64,000 bases of DNA from Pseudomonadota bacterium. GTDB taxonomy: Bacteria; Pseudomonadota; Alphaproteobacteria; Azospirillales; Azospirillaceae. Each line of letters begins with the position of its first letter. Within the stretch, counting starts at the first letter, position 1. The notes beneath the pieces were generated by a model. It searched no databases. It was given only the letters and a program-made list of their open reading frames with translations, and was not told where the DNA came from. Of this stretch, positions 16,616 to 24,028 are shown in pieces. Made by a program: the position numbers and the translations under genes. Location: positions 136,948-200,947 of the forward strand of contig JAFAFA010000155.1 of assembly GCA_023423695.1 (NCBI GenBank), given 5' to 3'.

Positions 16616-19600
16616 CTGTCGGTGTCGCGCTGCACCTCTACACCGACGACGCGCCGGGTCTTCCGGCCGACCTGCGGCAGCGCGTCGCCCTGCATCCGCT
16701 GACGGGCACCGACCTCGCGGCATCATGCGCGGCCAACGGAATCGAGGTGGTGGTGGACACGGTCGGGCTCCACGCCTTCCATGGGCAGGCGCCGGTCCTG
16801 CGTGCGCTGCGCCGACGCATCGCGCCGCTGCAATGCGGCTGGTTCGGCGGATGGGGAACGGGCGCCGGGCTGTTCGATCTGCTCATCGCCGATGCGACCG
16901 CCATTCCCGATTCCATCCGCGACCTTTACGGCGAGGCGGTCCTTCGCCTGGATGGCGGGCAATGGAGCTGGACGCCGCCGGCTTCCGCGCCGGCAGTGGG
17001 GCCGCTGCCGGCCGCCGCGCGCGGCGGCGTTACCTTCGGCTGCGCGGTGCGCGGCTTCCGCTTGAACCGCCGCTGCCTGGAGCGCTGGGCCGACCTGCTC
17101 GCCGCCGTTCCGGGATCGCGTCTGCTGCTGCTGGGCCGCCATGGACGGGACTGGGAATTCCGCCCCCGCTTCGCCGCCCTGCTGGCGGAACGCGGCCTCG
17201 ATCCGGAGCGGGTCGGCTATCATCTGCACCGCCCCTACGGCGACCATCTCCGCGTCTACCGGCAGATCGACATCGCGCTCGACAGTTTCCCCGCCAACGG
17301 CGGCCTCTGCCTGCCCGACGCCCTGTGGATGGGCGTGCCCGTGGTCACGCTGGCGGGCGGTGGAGAGGACAAGGGTGGGCTGGCGGAACGGCAGGGCGCT
17401 TCGATCCTGGAATCGGCCGGCTGCTCAGGCTGGATCGCCCGCGATCCCGACCGGTATGTCCGGATCGCGACGGAATTGGCCGCCGATCTCGACGGGCTTG
17501 CCGAAATCCGCCGCACGCTGCGCGATCGCCTGCGGGCATCGCCGCTTCTCGACCCGCGTCGGATCGCAAGCCAGCTGGAGGCCGCCTGGACCCGCATGCG
17601 GGACGGGATGCGGGAAGTCTCCACCGCCGAGGACCTGAAATCGCGCTGCCGCGCCGTCGCCCGGCGCGACGTGGCGGATTGGCTGGCTCAAGGCCGGAGC
17701 CTGTCCATGCCCGGCCCCTCCGCACCTGACGTCTCCACACCTGACGCCCGGCCGGACATCTCGGTGGTGCTGGTGCTGCACAACCAGGCCGGGTTGAGTC
17801 TCCAGACCCTGACGGCGCTGGCGGACCAGCGCGGCGTCACGTTCGAAACCATCATCGTCGACAATGCCTCGCGGGACGAGACCGCCGACCTGCTGACGCG
17901 GATCCAGGGCGCGACCATCCTGCGCAACGAGGACAACGCCGGCTTCCTGCTGGCGGCCAACCAGGGCGCCGCGTGTGCACGCGGCCGCCACATCCTGTTC
18001 CTCAACAACGACGCCCTTCCTCATCGGGACGCCCTGGCCGCCGCCCTGCGCCGCCTGGACGGCGACCCCGCCATCGGCGTGGTCGGCGGGCGCATCCTGC
18101 ACGTCGACGGAGCGTTGCAGGAGGCCGGATGCATCGCCTTCAGCGACGGCTCGACGGCCGGATACGGGCGGGGCGAGGACCCGGACCGGCCGGAATTCCG
18201 TTTCGTCCGCGATGCCGATTTCGTCTCCGGCGCGTTCCTGATGATCCCGCATCCGCTCTGGCAGGCGCTCGACGGGTTCGACACCGGGCTGGCACCGGCT
18301 TACTACGAGGACGCCGACCTGTGCTTCCGGGTGCGGCGGGCGGGCTTCCGGATCGTCTATGATCCCGCCGTCCTGCTCACCCATGTGGAAGGCGGCAGCG
18401 CCATCGGCGCGGATGCCGCCGCCGGCATGATGCGCGCCAACCGACGCCCCTTCCTGGTCCGCCATGCCGACGAACTGCGCCGGCGCCCGGCGCCCGCCGC
18501 CTCGCATCCGCAGCGCGACCGCTGGGCTTCGGTTCCGGCGCCGAGGGTGCTGGTGCTGGACAACATGGTCCCGCACCAGGCCGGCGGCGCCGGCAATCCG
18601 CGCGCCCGGCTTCTGCTGCAATCCCTGCACGGCTGCCACGTCACCTTCTTCCCGCTGTGGGGGGGCGATGAATCATGGGACGAGGTCTACGCGACCCTGC
18701 CCGACAGCGTCGAGGTGATGCTGGGCGAGCATGCCGGCACGCTGGAGAGCTTCCTCGAACGCCGCCGCGACCTCTACGACATCCTGCTGGTCAGCCGCCC
18801 TCCGAACATGGCCCTGGTCGCCGACATCATGAGGCGGCGATCCGCCCTGTTCGCAGGCATGCGGCTGGTCTACGACGCCGAGGCGCTGTTCGCCCTGCGC
18901 GACATCGGCGCGGCGGCCGTCGGCGGCAGGCCGCTGCCCCGTGCCGAGGCGAAGCGGCTGCTCAAGGCGGAACTGGACCTCGCCGCCTCGGCCGACTGCG
19001 TTCTGGCGGTTTCGGAACGGGAAGCCCGCCTCTTCGCCGAGGGCGGGGCGCGGACCGTCCATGTCCTGAGCCACGGCGTTCCCCTCCGCGCCGGAACGCC
19101 GCCGTGGGAAACACGCGACGGCTTCCTGTTCGTCGGCGCCCTCACCCCCGGCAGCCCCAACGAGGACAGCCTGCTGTGGCTGGCCAGAGACATCCTGCCG
19201 CGCCTGAACGACCGGCTGGGCCGCACGCTTCCCGTCACCATCATCGGGGAATGCCGCTCCGGCCGCATCGCCGCCCTGGCCTCCGACCAGATCCGGCTGG
19301 CCGGCCGCGCGGAAGACATCGGCCCCTGGTACGACCGCGCCCGCGTCTTCGTCGCCCCCACCCGCTTCGGGGCCGGGGTGGCGCTCAAGGTGATCGAGGC
19401 GGTCCGTTCCGGCATTCCGGTGGCCGCCACCGACCTGCTGGTGCGCCAACTCGGCTGGCAATCGGGCGTTCAGCTGCTCGGCGCCCGTGACGCCGACGGC
19501 TTCGCCGCCGCCATGGCCCGCCTGCATGAGGACGCGGCCTTGTGGAACCGCGTCCGTGACGCCGCATCGCTCAAGGCCGCGGCCCAGTTCTCGCCCGAAA

Positions 19601-19650
19601 CCTTTGCCAGCACCTTGCGCGGCGCGCTCGGCCTGGACTCGCCGCCGTGA
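16510..19650 (+). CDS. Three-domain glycosyltransferase (GT41-like + GT2 + GT4), 5' end probably lost
   Basis: The open frame allows 1046 residues from a TTG at 16510, but recognisable homology starts near 16617 (VALHLYTDD). Domain one (to about residue 390) resembles the catalytic part of O-GlcNAc-transferase/SPINDLY GT41 proteins (DALWMGVPVVTLAGGG). Domain two (about 417-640) is a GT2 fold: ISVVLVLHNQAG, IIVDNASRDETADL, LFLNNDALP, and EDADLCFRVRRAG. Domain three (about 678-1045) is GT4-like (FLFVGALTPGSPNEDSLLWL, PTRFGAGVALKVIEA). It would build a surface glycan or glycosylate a protein such as flagellin. Since the junction upstream is out of frame with a WcbI fragment, the native N terminus is likely gone and expression uncertain. 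Confidence 0.75.
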   Translation: MCFESCPARQGTGKAHSRADAALLIVSGTVRQPARSVGVALHLYTDDAPGLPADLRQRVALHPLTGTDLAASCAANGIEVVVDTVGLHAFHGQAPVLRALRRRIAPLQCGWFGGWGTGAGLFDLLIADATAIPDSIRDLYGEAVLRLDGGQWSWTPPASAPAVGPLPAAARGGVTFGCAVRGFRLNRRCLERWADLLAAVPGSRLLLLGRHGRDWEFRPRFAALLAERGLDPERVGYHLHRPYGDHLRVYRQIDIALDSFPANGGLCLPDALWMGVPVVTLAGGGEDKGGLAERQGASILESAGCSGWIARDPDRYVRIATELAADLDGLAEIRRTLRDRLRASPLLDPRRIASQLEAAWTRMRDGMREVSTAEDLKSRCRAVARRDVADWLAQGRSLSMPGPSAPDVSTPDARPDISVVLVLHNQAGLSLQTLTALADQRGVTFETIIVDNASRDETADLLTRIQGATILRNEDNAGFLLAANQGAACARGRHILFLNNDALPHRDALAAALRRLDGDPAIGVVGGRILHVDGALQEAGCIAFSDGSTAGYGRGEDPDRPEFRFVRDADFVSGAFLMIPHPLWQALDGFDTGLAPAYYEDADLCFRVRRAGFRIVYDPAVLLTHVEGGSAIGADAAAGMMRANRRPFLVRHADELRRRPAPAASHPQRDRWASVPAPRVLVLDNMVPHQAGGAGNPRARLLLQSLHGCHVTFFPLWGGDESWDEVYATLPDSVEVMLGEHAGTLESFLERRRDLYDILLVSRPPNMALVADIMRRRSALFAGMRLVYDAEALFALRDIGAAAVGGRPLPRAEAKRLLKAELDLAASADCVLAVSEREARLFAEGGARTVHVLSHGVPLRAGTPPWETRDGFLFVGALTPGSPNEDSLLWLARDILPRLNDRLGRTLPVTIIGECRSGRIAALASDQIRLAGRAEDIGPWYDRARVFVAPTRFGAGVALKVIEAVRSGIPVAATDLLVRQLGWQSGVQLLGARDADGFAAAMARLHEDAALWNRVRDAASLKAAAQFSPETFASTLRGALGLDSPP

Positions 19651-19685
19651 GCATCGCCCCGTGAGCATCGCCCCGTGAGCATCGC
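19644..19685 (+). repeat. Short tandem repeat at gene junction
   Basis: GTGAGCATCGCCCC occurs twice, plus a third partial copy, across the stop of the glycosyltransferase gene and the start of the next gene. Each unit contains a potential GTG start and a TGA, so unit number would move the start codon of the downstream gene. Confidence 0.6.
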
Positions 19686-20580
19686 CATGACCATTGCCAT
19701 GCCCGCCGCCCTGCCGTTGGACATCGAACTGACGCAGCCCTGGCCGCTGCCTTTGCGCCGCCTGCTCCTGGAGGCGCGGCGGGATCTGCGGCAAGGCCGG
19801 GCCACGCAGGCTGTCCTCGGGTTTGAGCGGGCGCTGGAACTGGAGCCCAACATACCCGAGGCGCATCTCGGCCTCGCTCTTGCCCGGCGGCCAGGTCCCG
19901 GCTACCGGAAATGGCTGGAGATCCTGCACGGCGCCCTGCGCCCCGGCCTGTATGTGGAGATCGGGATCGAAACGGGCGGGACGCTGCGCCTGGCCAAGCC
20001 GGGCACCGCCGTGATCGGCATCGATCCCGACCCCCGCCTCCCCGCCGATGGGGCGGCTGCACCCGACGTTCGGGTGTTCGCCATGACAAGCCAGGAATTC
20101 TTCGCCACGCCCGAGGCCGTGGCCGCTCTGCCGGGTCCGGTCGATCTGGCCTTCATCGACGGCGACCACCGCTTTGCCAGCGTGCTGCACGATTTCCTGG
20201 AACTGGAGGCGAGGATGGCCCCCGATGGCGTCATCGCTTTGCACGACACCTGGCCGCTCGATGCCCGGACCGCGGGAAGCACACGCCTGACGGGCTTCTA
20301 CAGCGGCGACGGCTGGAAGCTGGTTCCCTGTCTGCGCGCGCTCCGCCCCGATCTCCGTCTCATGACGATCCCGGCGGCGCCGACCGGTCTGACCCTGGTC
20401 ACCGGGCTGGATCCGGCCTCGACGCTGCTGCGGCGGCGGTTCGACCGGATCCTGGCCGCCTTTGCGCCGCTGCCCTACGGCGCCGGAGCCGAGCACAGCC
20501 TCGCGCTCGTCCGCAACGACGGCGCCGCGTTGGATCAGTTGCTGGCGTGGCGGGCGATGGCCACCGCGAAATCGTCCTGA
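19675..20580 (+). CDS. Class I SAM-dependent methyltransferase with TPR-like N terminus
   Basis: About 300 residues. An N-terminal helical pair (ARRDLRQGRATQAVLGFERALELEPNIPEA, shown in parts) is TPR-like. The catalytic domain has VEIGIETGGTLRLA as motif I, GIDPDP as motif II and LAFIDGDHRF, as in the Methyltransf_24 family. It begins within the tandem repeat, at GTG 19675 or ATG 19687, 24 to 36 bases after the glycosyltransferase stop, so it is in the same operon. It probably modifies a sugar. Its 3' end overlaps the convergent neighbour by 46 bases. Confidence 0.7.
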   Translation: MSIAMTIAMPAALPLDIELTQPWPLPLRRLLLEARRDLRQGRATQAVLGFERALELEPNIPEAHLGLALARRPGPGYRKWLEILHGALRPGLYVEIGIETGGTLRLAKPGTAVIGIDPDPRLPADGAAAPDVRVFAMTSQEFFATPEAVAALPGPVDLAFIDGDHRFASVLHDFLELEARMAPDGVIALHDTWPLDARTAGSTRLTGFYSGDGWKLVPCLRALRPDLRLMTIPAAPTGLTLVTGLDPASTLLRRRFDRILAAFAPLPYGAGAEHSLALVRNDGAALDQLLAWRAMATAKSS

Positions 20581-21467
20581 CATCGGCCGGTCGCCCGCAG
20601 ATGATCCGAAGCCTCGATCAGCAACTCCAGATACTCCGGCCCGGACGGATCGCCGCTGTGGTCCGGATCGAAATGCTGGGCCAGATTCGACAGCACGAGG
20701 TGAAGCAGATTGCCGCCATAGCCCCGGCAGACCTCGACCGCGAGATGATCGCCCATCACGCGCAGGATGTCCTGCGAGCGGACCGCCTCGCTGGGGTCGT
20801 GGGCCGCCACCACATCGGCGCCGACGCGATCGAAGCCGCGCCGGGTGTAGCCGGCCATGTTGTGCACCATCCGGTCGGGCAGGAGCTGGAGCAGGCGGTT
20901 GATCTGCAACACCTGGGCATCCGTCCATTGAAAGCGGTCGGGTCCGACGTAATCGTCCAGGAACAGCCAGCCGCCGGGCACCAGAATCCGCCGGATCACC
21001 GCGAACAATCCTTCCAGATTCTCGCAGTGGTGGATGGCGGAGCTGCTGAAGACGGCGTCGAACGGCCCCTCCACGTCGAGCGTGTTCATATCCCCGGTTT
21101 GGTACCGGATGTCGGTGATGCCGGCGTCACGGGCCGCCGCCTCGGCAACGGCGATCACGCGGGGGGAGATGTCCACCGCCACGACCTCCCGCACCCGTCC
21201 CTCGGCGATCAGCGAACGCTCCAGCTCGCCGCCGCCGCAGGCCAGGACGAGCACCCGGCCGAACGGCAGCGGCCGTTCCCGGCCGACCCGGCGGAAGAAC
21301 CATGTGATGGCATCGGTCTCGTCCTCCCCCGTCACATGGCGGTTGAACATGCGCCTGACGGCCGGCAGCCGGGACGCCTGCCAGCCGGCGGCCTCCCACG
21401 ACGAGGGATCTCCCCAGACCTCGTCGATGCGGTCGACGGCACGCGAATCCGTCATCGAATCAATCAT
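20535..21467 (-). CDS. Class I SAM-dependent methyltransferase
   Basis: About 310 residues, convergent with the previous gene. Motif I reads VLVLACGGGELERSL, the acidic residue of motif II is in VVAVDISP, then DAVFSSSAIHHCENLEGLF and ILVPGGWLFLDDYVG. The shape is that of a small-molecule or sugar methyltransferase. The start was set at ATG 21467; ATG 21455 is possible, and neither has a clear ribosome binding site. It lies with glycan genes, so methylation of a surface sugar is plausible. Confidence 0.7.
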   Translation of the reverse strand: MIDSMTDSRAVDRIDEVWGDPSSWEAAGWQASRLPAVRRMFNRHVTGEDETDAITWFFRRVGRERPLPFGRVLVLACGGGELERSLIAEGRVREVVAVDISPRVIAVAEAAARDAGITDIRYQTGDMNTLDVEGPFDAVFSSSAIHHCENLEGLFAVIRRILVPGGWLFLDDYVGPDRFQWTDAQVLQINRLLQLLPDRMVHNMAGYTRRGFDRVGADVVAAHDPSEAVRSQDILRVMGDHLAVEVCRGYGGNLLHLVLSNLAQHFDPDHSGDPSGPEYLELLIEASDHLRATGRCQDDFAVAIARHASN

Positions 21468-21541
21468 CTTTTCGCACCCGGTCCATGACAGCCGTCCCAC
21501 AAGTCATGCTAGCAAGAACCACCCATTTCCGGAAGAACAGC

Positions 21542-23210
21542 ATGGTCACCGCGCCCACCCCATCGCTCTCCCTTGCCGAACGGTATCTGAGGACGATCAA
21601 GCGCTCCCTCCTGAATGATTTCTACATCGAGCTGGAAGGAGTCCTTCATTATCTTCAGCTTTGCCGCAGGCAGGGGATCGAACCCGATGCCGCGGTCCTG
21701 CACGACGTCGCCGGCAAGCGTCCCGACATCCTGTCGCATCTGTCGGCGGCGCGCGACGATGGCACCCTCACCCATTGGCCGTCGGGGGACGGGGCGCCCT
21801 ACGATCCCCGCACCCTGTCCGAGCAATCCCACACCATGATCGGGCGCAAGCGCCTGGATCACCTGCACGCCTGCCTGGACACCATCCTGGAGCAAGGGGG
21901 TCCCCGGCGACCTGATCGAAACCGGAGTCTGGCGGGGCGGGGCGACGATCTTCATGCGCGCGCATCTCGCTGCCCACGGGGTGACGGATCGCACGGTCTG
22001 GGTCGCCGATTCCTTCGCCGGTTTGCCGGAACCCTCGGTGAGCCAGGATGCTGGCCTGCAACTGAGCCGGCGGCACTATCCCTTCCTCGCCATCGACGAG
22101 GCCCGCGTGCGCGGGCTGTTCGAGCGTTACGACCTGCTCGATGATCAGGTCCGTTTCCTGCCGGGTTGGTTCCGCGACACACTGCCGGACGCGCCGATCG
22201 CGGAACTGGCGCTGCTTCGCCTGGACGGCGACCTCTACGAATCGACGATGGACGCGCTGCTTGCGCTGTACGACAAGGTGGCACCCGGCGGCTTCGTCGT
22301 GGCGGACGATTACGGCGCGGTGCCAGCCTGCCGCCAGGCGGTCGAGGATTTTCGGGCCGAGCGCGGGATCGCCGCACCGCTCGAGACGATCGACTGGACC
22401 GGCGTGGCTTGGCGCAAGGATGTGGAGGCTGCGTCGGCGGTCCGCGGGACGATCCGGGGGAACGGTGGCCGGAACTCCGGCTTCACCGTGATCCGCAAGC
22501 CCCAGCCGCCACTGGACCAATGTCGGTTCTATCACACCGCCGATCTGCTGGAGGGCACCATTCCGGGCGAATGGGATCTGCGTCCGAACGTCGATGCTTA
22601 TCTCGGCGGCGTCCCTTTGGAAGGCCGGAGCGTGCTGGAGATCGGACCGGCCAGCGGTTTCCTGTCCTTCCACATGGAGCGCTCCGGCGCGTCGGTGACC
22701 GCCGTGGAACCGTCGATGGAGCGGCTGTGGGACGCCTTCCCGCTGCACGGCTTCGACGTGGATGCGTGGCGCTCGGATTTCCTGGGCAACATCACGCAAG
22801 TGCGGAATTCCTTCTGGCACCTGCACCATCGCTACCAATCATCGGTTCGCCTGATCGAGACCGTGCCCGAAGCCATCCCGGAGGCGGTCGGCGACTTCGA
22901 CATCGGTCTTCTCGGCGCCATTCTGCTGCATGTCCGCTCGCCTTTCTCCATTCTGGAAAGTGTCGCTGCGCGCGTGCGCGACACGATGATCGTCACAGAG
23001 CTCTACGACATCGGCCTCGGAGAGCTGCCGGTGATGCGGCTGATCCCCTGGCGCGAGGCGCCGGGCATCGACACATGGTGGTCCTTCTCTCCCAACTTCT
23101 TCATCAAGTCTCTGGAATGCCTTGGGTTTCCACATACCGAGATGAGCGTTCACCACCAAATCCAGGGAGAAAGAACGATTCCCATGTTCACCATCGTCGG
23201 GCGCCGGTGA
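21542..23210 (+). pseudogene. TylF-type O-methyltransferase fused to a second methyltransferase, split by a +1 frameshift
   Basis: The first frame, from ATG 21542 (GGAAG upstream), matches TylF/macrocin O-methyltransferases (LAERYLRTIKRSLLNDFY, HTMIGRKRLDHL) up to EQG. At 21896-21900 a run of five G shifts the frame. The second frame continues exactly where the family should (VPGDLIETGVWRGGATIFMR, WVADSFAGLP, LRLDGDLYESTMDAL). After about residue 315 a second domain follows (RSVLEIGPASGFLSFHME, VTAVEPSMERLW), a separate class I methyltransferase. Removing one G restores a single protein of about 555 residues. It could be a sequencing error, a real mutation or phase variation. The second part (21954-23210) could be expressed alone only as a partial enzyme. 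Confidence 0.75.
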
Positions 23211-24028
23211 CGGGCGCGACCATCTGCAGACGGTCACCGGTATTGCGGCGGTTCGGCCAAATGCGAGGGCACGATCACTGCGCGGCCCGGCTGGGGTTCT
23301 GTACGACCTTGTCGTCGATCCAGGGCTCCGAGGGGAGGGCATTGGCCAGAGGCTGGTCGAGGCGACGCCGACGGAAATCGTTGCCCGGGGCGCCCCTCGG
23401 ACCGTGGTTTCAGCTGCGCAGCCAACTTGGGAGCGGAGCATGCCGTGATTGGGCTTGCCCGGAGAAAGTGGAGAAACAGTGTTTCGGTGCTGCGCGGCGA
23501 CCTCAAAGGCACAGGGGCTTTGAAAGCCGCGTAAGGAGTGTCGCAAGATTGGATTATAGGAGTTTTCGATGTAGTGCCCAACGGCGACCCCAACCTGCTG
23601 CTACGAAATAAAGATAGTGTGCCGTACCATTCTGCCTCAAAGGTCTTGAAGACAGTCTCCAACTTTGCATTATTGTAGCGACTCCCGTGACTTCTCCTTG
23701 AAGCCAAACTTCTGCTATCTTGTAACACCTTCTGGTGATCAGCTGAACAGCATTGGCTTCTGCGATTCGCCGAATTTGAGAGGTCGTTCGCCGCCAGAGT
23801 CGGTGCGATGTCGTGGAGAGCTGTTCCCGGAATCCGCCCCCATGCTTGGTCAGCATGGACGCGTGCGGCACATCATTGGGCACAGCGGATCCCGGCGTTC
23901 GGCCATCGTGTCCGCCTGACCCCGCTATGGCGCCACGTGCTTGGATACGGTGAACGGCGACATTAGCCGTGATTGCGGTGACGTGGTCATCTGCAAGGCA
24001 CATGGCGGGTAATGGTGGAGGAGCTGTG
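23211..24028. other. Gene-poor stretch with an acetyltransferase scar
   Basis: About 820 bases without an intact gene. A GNAT-like fragment is readable at 23299-23445. The remainder (23450-24000) is notably richer in A and T than its surroundings and shows no recognisable gene. It separates the glycan region from the secreted RTX protein and probably contains that gene's promoter. Confidence 0.5.
23299..23445 (+). pseudogene. GNAT acetyltransferase fragment
   Basis: In one frame the sequence reads LYDLVVDPGLRGEGIGQRLVEA, the acetyl-CoA-binding R/Q-x-x-G-x-G/A loop of GNAT enzymes, followed by a decayed tail. No start and no N-terminal half are present. About 50 residues remain. Confidence 0.5.

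Noticed and set aside
18673..20928. 751-residue minus-strand frame
   Set aside because: Composition-driven shadow of the glycosyltransferase and methyltransferase genes; no recognisable domain.
21896..21900. Programmed frameshift
   Set aside because: There is a G run but no typical slippery heptamer with stimulatory structure; mutation, error or tract variation is simpler.
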